Counted from the stretch's first letter, positions 53,100-62,114 are shown. The stretch is DNA of 64,000 nt from Carnobacterium jeotgali MS3 (GCF_000745125.1 NZ_JQNF01000005.1:620001-684000), one strand, 5' to 3'. Notes: generated from the letters alone by a model not told the origin. Numbers and translations are program-made.

Positions 53100-54692
53100 T
53101 TATGAAAGAAATATGACTTGGTTTAATTGTTTCCGAATTGACTCGCGAAGTTGATGAGTGATCATTAATACGGTTAGTTCGTCATTTTTTATCAATTGGT
53201 TTTCGATTTCTAACGCACTCTTTTCATCTAAGCTAGAAGTTCCTTCATCAAGAAGGATGATTTTTTTGCCACGAACCAAACCACGAGCAAGCGATACGCG
53301 TTGTCGTTGTCCGCCTGAAAGTAGACGACCTGCATCACCAATATTTGTATCGATTCCTTGAGGTAGCTTTCTTACCACATCTTCTAAATAGCTACTCTTT
53401 AAGGCCTGATGAATTTGTTCATTGGAAAAATCTTCGTCTAAAGTGATATTTTCGCGGATTGTTCCTTCAAATAAATACGGAATTTGATCCATGTATAAAA
53501 TATGTTCACGCAATTCCCTTCCAGATAAGAGACTTAATTCTTTTCCTGCAAATTGGACTGAACCATCGTAATCCGTTAATTTGCCGTTTAGAATATTTAA
53601 TAGAGTTGTCTTTCCGCTACCACTTTCACCAACTATGGCATATTTTCCACCTAGCTGAAATGAGAAGTCTAAGTTATTCAGAACCACCTTGTCACCGTAA
53701 GCGTAACTTAAATTGTCTAAAAAAATTCCTGATTCAACTCGTTTAATTTCTTCAGTGGGTTTCTCAAATGAAGGTTCAATGCTTTCTAACTTTTTAAAAA
53801 TTGGGTCAGCTGATCGAATGGCAGCAATTTGTTGGCTGATGTTTCCGACGGTATTAAATACATTGCTAGCTAACTCTCCGGTTGCCATGATTGAACCTAT
53901 GGAGACGATTGATTGAAAAACTAAAAACCCAGTTAGACTCATAATCGACAGTTGCCCTAAAATATTTCCAAAAGTACCTAACAAAGCTACCTTTGCAGTC
54001 ACTTTAGCTCGATTATTTTTAGCATCAGCTAGTTTGATAGATGCTTCTTTCGTATTTTTTGTTATATTTTCTAATAAATTAAAGGAAAAAAATGTATCAA
54101 ATCCATTTAAGGTATCTGTCACTTTACTTAAGAATCGTTCGCTTTCTTCAGTTACGAATAAAGAGGACATGCTGAGCAGCTTTTGGTACACCATGGGTAA
54201 TAAAATTGTTAAAATAGTAATAGAGAGGGTCAATAAAACAATGGACCAATGAAAGATGAACATGGCAATAATGGAACTAAAAGTGCTAATCATTCCTCCT
54301 AAGACGGTATAAAATTGATCGAAAGCAACTGTTTCAATCGTATTTAAGTCATTACTGAGCCAGGAAGCATATGTTCCAACTGATTTTGTATGGAAATTTG
54401 AGTAGCTAGTCTGTTCCATTCGTTTTGTAACATCTGTTCGAATAGCAGTAGCCATTTTTTGTTTTGTTTGGCTTCTTTTATTGATTTCAATATAGGAAAA
54501 GAATAAAAACACCATAAAAATTGCCGCATTGGCTAAAATTGTCTCAAAAAATAATGTAAAATTAAGATCAACTAATGCATTTAAAGAGGAAGCCATAACT
54601 ACACTCACTAATGTTAGACAAACATTAGTGATGACTAATAAGCCAAAAATTAACAAGTTATGTTTCCAGAAACGCAATATATATTTTTTCAT
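53100..54692 (-). CDS. ABC exporter, fused membrane and ATPase domains
   Basis: The 530-residue half-exporter has six membrane helices (residues 1-290) followed by an ATPase domain: Walker A GESGSGKTT, Q-loop LYMDQIPYLF, signature LSGGQRQR, Walker B KIILLDEGTSSLD and switch ITHQL. Two copies would form the pump. No peptidase domain is present, so it is not a bacteriocin-processing transporter. It is divergent from an Rgg-type regulator, which suggests control by that regulator. Confidence 0.9.
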   Translation of the reverse strand: MKKYILRFWKHNLLIFGLLVITNVCLTLVSVVMASSLNALVDLNFTLFFETILANAAIFMVFLFFSYIEINKRSQTKQKMATAIRTDVTKRMEQTSYSNFHTKSVGTYASWLSNDLNTIETVAFDQFYTVLGGMISTFSSIIAMFIFHWSIVLLTLSITILTILLPMVYQKLLSMSSLFVTEESERFLSKVTDTLNGFDTFFSFNLLENITKNTKEASIKLADAKNNRAKVTAKVALLGTFGNILGQLSIMSLTGFLVFQSIVSIGSIMATGELASNVFNTVGNISQQIAAIRSADPIFKKLESIEPSFEKPTEEIKRVESGIFLDNLSYAYGDKVVLNNLDFSFQLGGKYAIVGESGSGKTTLLNILNGKLTDYDGSVQFAGKELSLLSGRELREHILYMDQIPYLFEGTIRENITLDEDFSNEQIHQALKSSYLEDVVRKLPQGIDTNIGDAGRLLSGGQRQRVSLARGLVRGKKIILLDEGTSSLDEKSALEIENQLIKNDELTVLMITHQLRESIRKQLNQVIFLS

Positions 54693-54846
54693 TTTTTCTC
54701 CTCCTAGTCATTCTTTCACTTAGAACAAATTATTTAGTAATTATGAGGTATAAGTCTAGTTTTAAATGAAAGGATACTGTATTGAATGTACAATTATTTT
54801 ATTTGTATCTAAATTATAAACGAACTATACTTAATCAAAATAAAGA

Positions 54847-54862
54847 ATTGCATATATGCAAT
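54847..54862. promoter_or_regulatory. 16-bp palindrome upstream of the Rgg-type gene
   Basis: ATTGCATATATGCAAT is perfectly symmetrical and lies 15 bases before ATG 54878, in the gap between the regulator and the divergent ABC exporter. It is a candidate binding site for the regulator. Confidence 0.45.
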
Positions 54863-54877
54863 AAGTTGGGAGAAAGT

Positions 54878-55774
54878 ATGAATTATAGCAAAACATTTAA
54901 GAAAATACGAATAGCAAAAGGCATGAAGCTAAAAGAAGCTGCTGGAAATACACTATCAATTTCTCAATTGTCTCGTTTTGAAAACGAACAATCCATGATT
55001 TCAATTGATTCATTTATTGAATTGCTAAAGAATGTAAACACCTCACCAGAAGAATATTTTTACTTATTGAGAAAAGAAGAAAATGAATTAAAGAAATATT
55101 TTAATATAATAAAGAATTTGCTCAATAATAGAAAGTATGACAAACTTGAAGAGTTGGCTATTGATTTAAAAAATCAAAAACCTACATCGAATAGTTGGAT
55201 GAGTTTCATAGTATTGTTTGTGGATAGCATTATTATTCTAGATAAAGAAAAAAGAATACTAAATCAACCAAGAGTTCTTTCTTACTTGATGAAAGTAGAA
55301 GACTGGGGAGAAATGGAATTATATATTTACGCCATTTTTGGTTTTGTATTTGATGTAGAAACAACCTATCTTTTAATGAAAACAGCGATTAAAAAAAGCC
55401 GATTATACCAATCGATTCCACAAGATATGAATCTACTATTTAGCATTTTGTCAAATAATTTTTCTACATTTATTCTACATAAGCGCTACGATTATGCAGA
55501 AGAAACTCTTGCTATTTTCGAAAAAAAACTATCGGAGAATACCCTATTAATTGAACCTCATTTAGATTTTTTATTTAATAAGGGGATCTTGGATTTTACG
55601 CAAGAAAAAGAAGAAAAGGCAAAAGAGCATTGCGAACAAGTATTTGAACTTTGCCGTTTATTTAAGCTAACTGAACAAGAAGAAAACTACCGAAAGCGCT
55701 ATCTTATTTGGTCGAAAAGTTATCTAGATCCAGATTTTCAAGAACTAATAATCAAAATTGGATTCATAGTTTAA
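54878..55774 (+). CDS. Rgg-family transcriptional regulator
   Basis: The 298-residue protein has an N-terminal XRE helix-turn-helix (KTFKKIRIAKGMKLKEAA, LSISQLSRFENEQSMIS) and a C-terminal helical repeat domain of the Rgg/MutR type (about residues 70-298, with ILSNNFSTFILHKRYDYAEETL). Rgg proteins bind short hydrophobic peptide pheromones or act alone. ATG 54878 fits the family start; an in-frame TTG at 54782 would add 32 residues. No pheromone gene is recognised beside it. Confidence 0.85.
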   Translation: MNYSKTFKKIRIAKGMKLKEAAGNTLSISQLSRFENEQSMISIDSFIELLKNVNTSPEEYFYLLRKEENELKKYFNIIKNLLNNRKYDKLEELAIDLKNQKPTSNSWMSFIVLFVDSIIILDKEKRILNQPRVLSYLMKVEDWGEMELYIYAIFGFVFDVETTYLLMKTAIKKSRLYQSIPQDMNLLFSILSNNFSTFILHKRYDYAEETLAIFEKKLSENTLLIEPHLDFLFNKGILDFTQEKEEKAKEHCEQVFELCRLFKLTEQEENYRKRYLIWSKSYLDPDFQELIIKIGFIV

Positions 55775-55974
55775 ATGTTGTGGCTAAATAAATTTAGAAT
55801 AAATAGTGCATCTCGATTTTATTAAGTTATGTATAATCCATTTTAAAAAGAAGTAGGATTTTTTTATAGAATTTAGTCGATAAATAATTAAAAAAGGTAT
55901 TGCCATTATGGTATCATTTAAAATTAATAGCGCTCTATTAATAAACTGAATCAATACCTGATGAAGGAGAACTT

Positions 55975-56562
55975 ATGACAACTCAAAAAAGCCGTATTTT
56001 ATTACTAGCTGAAAATACTATTTTAGAAACAGAACGTTTGATTTTAAGGCCCATAAATTTGGAAGATGGCACAGATTTTTTTGAATACGCTAGCGATGAA
56101 GAAACAATGAGATACATTTTCAATCCACATACGTCATTGCATCAAACAAAAGAGTTTATTGCGAATTATTACTTAACATCCCCATTAGGTTTTTATGCGT
56201 TAGAACATAAAGAAGATCATAGAATGATTGGCGTGATAGAGTTTAGAGTAGAGGATAAAAAGCATGAAGGTGAAATTGGGTACATGTTGAATAAAAAGTA
56301 CTGGAGACAAGGCTTAACAACTGAAGCCTGCTTACGCATATTATCACTAGGTTTCAACACGCTCCGTTTAGAACATATCTCTTCTGGTCATGATACTGGT
56401 CACATAGCTTCAGGAAATGTATTAAAAAAAGTAGGTATGACGTTCGAAAATATTACTAAAGATTCACATGAATTAAAAGGTAAGATGGTAGATACCCATT
56501 TTTATGGAATAACTAGAGATGCTTATTTAACAAGCCATCCTAAAAAAGCTGATTTAAATTAA
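55975..56562 (+). CDS. GNAT-family acetyltransferase (RimJ/RimL type)
   Basis: The 195-residue enzyme starts with the usual RimJ/RimL opening ETERLILRPINLEDGTDFF. It has the acetyl-CoA loop IGYMLNKKYWRQGLTTEAC and ends with NVLKKVGMTFE. It acetylates an N-terminus or a small molecule; the substrate is unknown. ATG follows GAAGGAGAAC. Confidence 0.87.
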   Translation: MTTQKSRILLLAENTILETERLILRPINLEDGTDFFEYASDEETMRYIFNPHTSLHQTKEFIANYYLTSPLGFYALEHKEDHRMIGVIEFRVEDKKHEGEIGYMLNKKYWRQGLTTEACLRILSLGFNTLRLEHISSGHDTGHIASGNVLKKVGMTFENITKDSHELKGKMVDTHFYGITRDAYLTSHPKKADLN

Positions 56563-56604
56563 ATAACGAAGAGTCATTTTAGTAATTCCTTACCTGAATA
56601 ATAC

Positions 56605-56630
56605 ATATATATATATATATATATATATAT
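56605..56630. repeat. (AT)13 dinucleotide repeat
   Basis: Thirteen AT units in a row lie 45 bases before the -35 of the fluoride operon promoter. Slippage-prone, so copy number may differ between isolates. Confidence 0.9.
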
Positions 56631-56674
56631 GCAATTTTCAAATATACTATACTAGTAACTGACTATACAACGTT

Positions 56675-56703
56675 TTGACTTGTAAGATGAAAAATTATAT
56701 AAT
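56675..56703 (+). promoter_or_regulatory. Promoter of the fluoride-resistance operon
   Basis: TTGACT (56675-56680) and TATAAT (56698-56703) are exactly 17 bases apart. The RNA would start near 56710, just before the riboswitch. Confidence 0.85.
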
Positions 56704-56719
56704 AGAACAATACCATTTT

Positions 56720-56812
56720 GGGAATGAATGTCTCCCTTAGCATACTGCTTAAACCGCTTATTAAAGCTGATGACTTCTGCGCATAGGCCGCAGTCTGTCT
56801 TCAGCTTTTTTT
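56720..56812 (+). ncRNA. Fluoride riboswitch (crcB motif) with terminator
   Basis: The leader shows the landmarks of the fluoride (crcB) motif: GGGAATG with the pairing TCTCCC, then AAACCGC, then GCTGATGACTTCTGC. A terminator stem follows in which GCTGATGAC (aptamer 3' part) pairs with GTCTTCAGC ahead of seven T, with CTGCG/CGCAG inside. Fluoride binding would keep the aptamer folded and let transcription reach the antiporter and CLC genes. The call rests on motif, terminator overlap and downstream genes. Confidence 0.82.
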
Positions 56813-56862
56813 GTGGAGAGTGAGCAAATTATTTTTTTATTTAGAAGGAGGTAGAGTAAAGA

Positions 56863-58038
56863 ATGCTTTTAAGTATAGCTTTGATATTAATTGTTGGTTT
56901 TATATTTAGTTCAATTTTTAGTCGTTTCCGTTTACCAGGTTTATTGGGTCTTATTTTAACTGGAATTATTTTAGGTCCATATGGTTTAAATCTTTTAGAT
57001 TCTAAAATTTTATCTATCTCAGCTGATATACGTCAAATTGCATTGATTGTTATATTATTTAGAGCAGGATTGACCATGAACATCAGTGACTTGAAAAAAA
57101 AAGGTCGTCCGGCTATTTTAATGACCTTTTTACCCGCTACATTTGAAATAATTACAGTAACGATATTAGCCCCATTATTATTTGGAATTAGTACTTTAGA
57201 AGCGGCTATTTTAGGAGCTGTTTTGGGAGCTGTTTCCCCTGCAGTTGTGGTTCCGCGAATGATTGGCCTTATCGAAAGTGGCTATGGAAAAGCGAAAGGA
57301 ATTCCCCAAATGATTCTAGCTGGTGCCTCTGTAGACGATGTTTTTGTGATAGTTTTATTCACATCATTTTTGGGAATGTTTCAAGGGAATAGATTTGACT
57401 TCTTTTCATTACTTTCGGTTCCTGTAGCGATTTTATTTGGTATTCTTTTAGGAGTTCTAGTTGGATACATTATGGTTAAACTATTCAAGTATCTTCATGT
57501 TCGCGATACTGTAAAAGTGTTGTTGATTTTAAGTGTTTGTTTTTTAATGGTTTCTCTAGAAGACAGTTTGAAAGGGATTTTTCCTATTTCTGGTCTATTA
57601 GGCGTTATGGCTTTAGGCGGGATTATATTGAAGTTATATCCACTTTTAGCTAATAGAATTAACATTAAATTTTCAAAAGTTTGGTCAGGTGCAGAAGTTT
57701 TTTTATTTGTATTAGTAGGTTCGGTAACGGATATATCGGCACTTAGTGAAGCAGGATTTTTTGTTGTTCTATTGATTTTTATTTCTCTAATCTTCCGTAT
57801 GTTAGCAGTGTTTTTAAGTGTTGCTGGTACCAATTTAACAGCTAAAGAAAAATTATTTACAGCAGGCGCTTATACACCAAAAGCTACGGTACAAGCTGCG
57901 ATTGGTTCTCTTCCGTTAGCGATGGGTGTGCCAGCAGGTAGCCTTATTCTAAGTGTCGCTGTTCTTGCTATTATTTTGACTGCTCCACTAGGTGCAATAT
58001 TTATAGATCTTTCTTACAAAAAATTATTAGATAAATAA
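56863..58038 (+). CDS. Cation/proton antiporter (CPA family)
   Basis: The 391-residue membrane protein has about twelve helices. CPA-type landmarks are RLPGLLGLILTGIILGPYG near the start, FRAGLTMNISDL, AVSPAVVVPRMIGL and AGASVDDVFVIVLF with the paired acidic residues of the transport site. It follows a fluoride riboswitch, where sodium/proton-type antiporters are known partners; it may support ion balance during fluoride or acid stress. ATG follows AGAAGGAGG. Confidence 0.85.
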   Translation: MLLSIALILIVGFIFSSIFSRFRLPGLLGLILTGIILGPYGLNLLDSKILSISADIRQIALIVILFRAGLTMNISDLKKKGRPAILMTFLPATFEIITVTILAPLLFGISTLEAAILGAVLGAVSPAVVVPRMIGLIESGYGKAKGIPQMILAGASVDDVFVIVLFTSFLGMFQGNRFDFFSLLSVPVAILFGILLGVLVGYIMVKLFKYLHVRDTVKVLLILSVCFLMVSLEDSLKGIFPISGLLGVMALGGIILKLYPLLANRINIKFSKVWSGAEVFLFVLVGSVTDISALSEAGFFVVLLIFISLIFRMLAVFLSVAGTNLTAKEKLFTAGAYTPKATVQAAIGSLPLAMGVPAGSLILSVAVLAIILTAPLGAIFIDLSYKKLLDK

Positions 58039-58120
58039 GACTTTACGCTTCTTATAACTACGCTATCATAAGCGATAGGAAAATAAAATTCGTTTTATAC
58101 TGGATGAAAGGAATACACAC

Positions 58121-59323
58121 ATGAGGAAATATATAGTAGAGTATAAAGAAATTGGGATATACGCAGTTGTCGCAGTATTTATTGGGTTAGTAGTTGGAAT
58201 GTTAGATGCATTATTTGGAGAAGTTCTTATTTTTATCAGCAGTTTTAGAGATAGTCATTTTATTTATTTAGTTCCATTCCTTCCTGTGGCTGGATTGATC
58301 ATTGTCTATATGTACAAAAAAATAGGAAAGAATACGAATAAAGGCATGAGTTTAGTCTTTTCAGCAGGCAATGAAGAATTGCACGAGATTCCTAAACGAA
58401 TGATTCCTTTAACCATTATTGGCACTTGGATAACCCATCTATTTGGTGGTAGTGCTGGACGCGAAGGTGTCGCTGTTCAGATTGGTGCGACTTTTTCTCA
58501 TGCAATTGGTCGGAAAATTCCTTTTAAAAATGCTTCAAAAATAATGTTGATTACAGGAATGGCTGCAGGGTTTGGTGGCTTATTTGAAACCCCATTTGCA
58601 GCTACATTTTTTGCACTAGAGGTTCTAGTGGTCGGTAAATTAGAATATTTAGCGTTATTTCCTGCTCTAATCGCTGCATTTGTGGCTAGTTATGTCTCTC
58701 ACTTTTTAGGCCTAGAAAAATTTTCAGTTAATCTAGATGTTGCTGTAACGATGGATAGTCAAACTATAGTTAAAATGATCCTCTTAGGTATGATATTTGG
58801 GATTGTAGGCGGCCTTTTTGCTTATGTTTTAGGCTACTCAAAACAATTTATAGGAAAGAAAATCCCAAATTTAAGTAAACGAATTTTCTTTGTAGGGATT
58901 TTAATTAGTTTATTGCTTTTAATTTTCCAAATGGGTAGATATTCAGGTCTTGGAACAAATTTAATTGCCGCAAGTTTTAGTGGAGGAAGTATTTATGGAT
59001 ATGATTGGCTTTTAAAATTCCTTTTAACAATTCTTTCCTTAGCCGCAGGTTTTCAGGGTGGAGAAGTAACACCCATCTTCTCAATTGGTGCTAGTTTGGG
59101 TGTTTGGCTTGCTCCTTTATTCGGTTTACCTATAGAGTTTGTCGCTGCATTAGGTTATGCAAGTGTATTTTCTTCTGCTACAAATACACTTATTGCACCT
59201 GCACTAATCGGAGCAGAAGTTTTTGGTTTCAATTATCTACCTTATTTTCTTTTAACCGTTTGTATTTCTTATGTTTTTAATGGCAATCATTCTATTTATA
59301 AAGGACAAAAGACAGTCTTTTAA
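58121..59323 (+). CDS. eriC: CLC-F type fluoride/proton antiporter
   Basis: The 400-residue CLC protein exports fluoride. It lacks CBS domains and is of the short size of fluoride-specific CLCs. In the selectivity region it reads GGSAGREGVAVQIG, with Val where chloride CLCs have Pro in GREGP, a mark of the F branch. Other CLC motifs are GGEVTPIFSIGASLG and a Tyr-containing end LPYFLL. It is second in the riboswitch operon, 82 bases after the antiporter. Confidence 0.86.
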   Translation: MRKYIVEYKEIGIYAVVAVFIGLVVGMLDALFGEVLIFISSFRDSHFIYLVPFLPVAGLIIVYMYKKIGKNTNKGMSLVFSAGNEELHEIPKRMIPLTIIGTWITHLFGGSAGREGVAVQIGATFSHAIGRKIPFKNASKIMLITGMAAGFGGLFETPFAATFFALEVLVVGKLEYLALFPALIAAFVASYVSHFLGLEKFSVNLDVAVTMDSQTIVKMILLGMIFGIVGGLFAYVLGYSKQFIGKKIPNLSKRIFFVGILISLLLLIFQMGRYSGLGTNLIAASFSGGSIYGYDWLLKFLLTILSLAAGFQGGEVTPIFSIGASLGVWLAPLFGLPIEFVAALGYASVFSSATNTLIAPALIGAEVFGFNYLPYFLLTVCISYVFNGNHSIYKGQKTVF

Positions 59324-59695
59324 AATAGATGAACGTAAAATGCTCATTAATTGCTTGAAATATTATTTATTGTTATTAGTTTGATAAATAACACAATTGA
59401 CAAAGGTGGTTTGACTTTAACTATCATAAATAGATGTCCTTTTTGTTCTTTAAAATTAAAGAACAAAATAATGTATCAGCAACTAAACAATTGATTAAAG
59501 CAAGATAAATATTATTATTTCTATTGAAGGTAGCTTATTAGTATGACATGACATTTTTGTAACTAAGCCAGAAATTTTCTAAGAACAATTGATAAGGGTA
59601 TCCAATTCTTTTAAAATATTTTCTTTTGAATTTAAAATAATTCTTAGTTGAAACAGTAAATGATTAATAGATTAATATATGAAATGGGTAGAATT
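59324..59695. other. Intergenic stretch without recognised gene
   Basis: No supported gene is seen in these 372 AT-rich bases. A 27-codon frame at 59411-59494 contains CPFC, but its TTG start abuts the binding site, so I do not call it. Confidence 0.5.
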
Positions 59696-59738
59696 AAACA
59701 AACAGAACCTTAATTTAACAAGGTTCTGTTTGTTTTTT
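59696..59738 (+). terminator. Intrinsic terminator downstream of the fluoride operon
   Basis: AAACAAACAGAACCTT pairs perfectly with AAGGTTCTGTTTGTTT through an eight-base loop, followed by a T-run. It lies 370 bases after the CLC stop, so it may serve a long 3' tail or a lost gene. Confidence 0.8.
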
Positions 59739-59842
59739 ATAGTTATCTTTATTATTGGATATAATAATAAAGATATATAGAATTGACAATCAGTTTAAAA
59801 AAGTATCGACACTAGTAAATTGTTGTTGCATCACCTGAAATT

Positions 59843-60667
59843 TTAGTTGTTTAACTGCCTGCTAGTAAAAAATATGAATACGTATTGAAGGAGAAGTAAA
59901 ATCCCTAAAATAACACCCACACCTATTTTACCTTCTTTTGAACTTAATAATTCTGAAAAAATGTCTATCCTAGTAAGAATTCCTAAAATAGCAGAAGTAA
60001 GTAAAATTGGAAGAAAAGGTGCCCAAAATTTTCTATCCTTTTCTTTATAAAAAAGATAGAGTATTAGTCCAGATATAAGAATGATGGTAACTATGCCTAA
60101 ATTACCACTAAGATTTACTTTGAGTGGCGTAGATATTAAAAAATTAATATAAAAACCAACTGAGACGCCTAATCCAACTAATAAAAGTAAAACTAGTTTA
60201 GAAAATTTGTCTTTAAATCGATATAAGCTAATCCCTAAAAGCCATAGAGAAAAGATAACCATAATAGCCCAATAGAATCCGCATATCAATAAGCTTCCGA
60301 TATCTAGGGGTTCATCTGGAAAAATAAGGTTGGGTAAAGTGTTAAACATACTATAACTTGCTAAAGCTATTAGGATTATCTTTAGAGTATCTAAAAGGTT
60401 AATGGGCAGTTGTTTAATGATTTCATCAGCGACTTTTTTTGGATTTTCTCCAAAATATTCTTCTGCAGAAAATCCTTGTTCTTGCGCATCTAGGATATCT
60501 CGTAACACTTCTAGCAATAATTCTTCACTCTTTTTCACATCTCTAAAAACAGCCATTGTTCTAATATAAATAAGTAGGTTTCCGTAGTATTTTTCGTTTT
60601 CTTTTGTCAACGAATCTTGTAAGCTAGCAGTTGTTTCAATCAATTCATTTTTTTCCAATTTATTCAC
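59843..60667 (-). CDS. PadR-linked membrane protein (HAAS/DUF1129-like)
   Basis: The 274-residue protein has an N-terminal helical cytoplasmic domain (residues 1-95, with VLRDILDAQEQGFSAEEYFGENPKKV) of the kind called HAAS or DUF1129-like. Six to seven membrane helices follow. Such proteins are coded after PadR regulators. It overlaps the PadR gene by eight bases and is co-translated. Probably a membrane sensor or partner; function unknown. Confidence 0.75.
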   Translation of the reverse strand: MNKLEKNELIETTASLQDSLTKENEKYYGNLLIYIRTMAVFRDVKKSEELLLEVLRDILDAQEQGFSAEEYFGENPKKVADEIIKQLPINLLDTLKIILIALASYSMFNTLPNLIFPDEPLDIGSLLICGFYWAIMVIFSLWLLGISLYRFKDKFSKLVLLLLVGLGVSVGFYINFLISTPLKVNLSGNLGIVTIILISGLILYLFYKEKDRKFWAPFLPILLTSAILGILTRIDIFSELLSSKEGKIGVGVILGILLLLQYVFIFFTSRQLNN

Positions 60668-60992
60668 TTCCTTCTACTAGATTATCAACACTTTCTCTTA
60701 ACTTATTCCATTGCACTGTAAATTCATTTTTTTCTATTAGTCCTTTTTCAGTAAGAGAATAATATTTTCTTTTGGGCCCTGTATCAGAGTCACGCAATGT
60801 CCCTTTAATTAATTCTTTTTTTTCCAGTGAGAGCAAAAGGGGATAGATCGTTCCTTTAGGAATATCAGTAAAACCAAATTTTGTAAGTTTTTCGCTCAGT
60901 TTATAACCATATAATTCTTCTTGATAAAGTAAAAGTAAGATACTACCTGATAAAATTCCTTTTAACATTTGAGAGTTTATTTTATTGTCCAT
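60660..60992 (-). CDS. PadR-family transcriptional regulator
   Basis: The 110-residue protein has the PadR winged helix: a QEELYGYKLSEKLTKFGF helix, PKGTIYPLLLSLEKKELI, then DTGPKRKYYSLTEKG as the wing. The C-terminal helix is for dimerisation. It starts after GGAGG and lies behind a perfect inverted repeat that overlaps its promoter, so self-repression is likely. Confidence 0.9.
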   Translation of the reverse strand: MDNKINSQMLKGILSGSILLLLYQEELYGYKLSEKLTKFGFTDIPKGTIYPLLLSLEKKELIKGTLRDSDTGPKRKYYSLTEKGLIEKNEFTVQWNKLRESVDNLVEGSE

Positions 60993-61004
60993 AACATTCC
61001 TCCG

Positions 61005-61062
61005 CTAGTATGCTTTACAAGTTAGTTATACCAAAAAACTACTAACTTGTAAAGCATACTAG
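61005..61062. promoter_or_regulatory. PadR operator: 22-bp perfect inverted repeat over the promoter
   Basis: Arm 61005-61026 (CTAGTATGCTTTACAA then GTTAGT) is exactly repeated inverted at 61041-61062 with a 14-base spacer. On the minus strand the promoter TTTACA (61053-61048), 17 bases, TATAAC (61030-61025) lies inside it, so a bound dimer pair covers both boxes. Very strong candidate for PadR self-control. Confidence 0.82.
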
Positions 61063-61247
61063 TTATTTTATAAAAATAGTTTGAGTTGTATTAAGCTAAG
61101 TTACTAAAAATTTCATAAGTAAATTGTGTAGGACATTCGTGATCACTTCTATGTATTCTTTGGTCAGAAATACATGATGAGTGTACCCAGAATGGCTTTT
61201 TTAGTTATCTAGCTAAGTCTTATTATACTCGGCGAAACTATATCATG

Positions 61248-61275
61248 TTGTACTCATTTAAATAGATGGTATAAT
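61248..61275 (+). promoter_or_regulatory. Promoter of the XRE regulator operon
   Basis: TTGTAC (61248-61253) and TATAAT (61270-61275) are 16 bases apart, about 40 bases before the ATG at 61316. Confidence 0.65.
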
Positions 61276-61315
61276 TTACTTAGTGTAATATATATGTCAT
61301 ATAGGGAGTGATAAT

Positions 61316-61513
61316 ATGGCTAAGAATTTAAGATTGAAGGTAGCACGAACTAAGAAAGATATGTCTCAACAGCAGTTAGCAGATGCAGTAAATGTTACTC
61401 GACAAACAATCAGCGCTATTGAAAGAGGAGATTACAATCCGACGATAAATTTATGTATAGAGATTTGTAAAGAATTTAATCTAACATTAAACGATTTATT
61501 TTGGGAGGAATGA
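61316..61513 (+). CDS. Small XRE-family regulator
   Basis: The 65-residue protein is one helix-turn-helix domain: NLRLKVARTKKDMSQQQLADAVNVTRQTISAIERG, then the YNPTINLCIEICKEFN helix. ATG follows GGGAGTG. Such one-domain regulators, homologous to those that control neighbouring membrane proteins, are common in Firmicutes. It overlaps the binding site of the next gene. Confidence 0.9.
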   Translation: MAKNLRLKVARTKKDMSQQQLADAVNVTRQTISAIERGDYNPTINLCIEICKEFNLTLNDLFWEE

Positions 61514-61515
61514 AA

Positions 61516-61968
61516 GTGAAACAATACGATGAATTCCAAAAATTAATGAGATATAAATATGGTTATTATTCATTTATTTCTTTAGCTAGTTTGATTATAT
61601 TAAATTACATTCTTGGTTTATTTCTTGATTTTCATTGGGGTGCAACTAAAGAGCTAGAAATATTGATAATAGTGTACATAGTGGCGTTATTTTTTGTGAA
61701 TATTTGTGTTTATCATAATGCTTACTTTCGCAAAAATGATAACAAAATGATTCTCTCATGGCTATGTTTAATTACGGGATTAATCGGTCTATATACGACT
61801 TACCAAACTTTTTTAATTAGGCCTGAAGAAATAATTATAGATGGAAAAATAGGTAGTGGGGTTATTCAATTATTTTCAAGTATTCTGTTTTTGTCTATCC
61901 CTGTTACTGACTTCATAAGAAATAGAATTGATAAAAAAATAGAAAAAAAAGAATGTCAACATAGTTAA
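61516..61968 (+). CDS. Membrane protein paired with XRE regulator
   Basis: The 150-residue protein has four hydrophobic helices (YYSFISLASLIILNYILGLF, ILIIVYIVALFFVNICVY, LSWLCLITGLIGLYTTYQ, IQLFSSILFLSIPV). GTG 61516 is seven bases after GGGAGG; TTG 61501 and ATG 61510 lie inside or abut the site. It is two bases after the regulator stop and cotranscribed. Family of DUF3796-like type is possible, not sure. Confidence 0.7.
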   Translation: MKQYDEFQKLMRYKYGYYSFISLASLIILNYILGLFLDFHWGATKELEILIIVYIVALFFVNICVYHNAYFRKNDNKMILSWLCLITGLIGLYTTYQTFLIRPEEIIIDGKIGSGVIQLFSSILFLSIPVTDFIRNRIDKKIEKKECQHS

Positions 61969-62114
61969 TTAAAAAAACAATACTTGTAAGGAAATAGAAT
62001 CAAGTATTAATAACTTATTATTTCAGCATCAATTGTTATAAAAAAATATTCCTAAAAGGTAAAATGATTAAAATAGTGCTATGTTTAATTTAATTAAGGG
62101 AGGTTGATTGAAGA

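Noticed and set aside
54782-54877. In-frame upstream TTG start for the Rgg-type gene
   Set aside because: The family normally begins a few residues before the helix-turn-helix, which fits ATG 54878 with GGGAGAAAG; the extension has no counterpart in the family and contains the palindrome.
59411-59494. 27-codon frame with CPFC resembling a glutaredoxin start
   Set aside because: The TTG start directly abuts the GGTGGT binding site and the frame ends after 27 codons; no further thioredoxin-fold sequence is seen.
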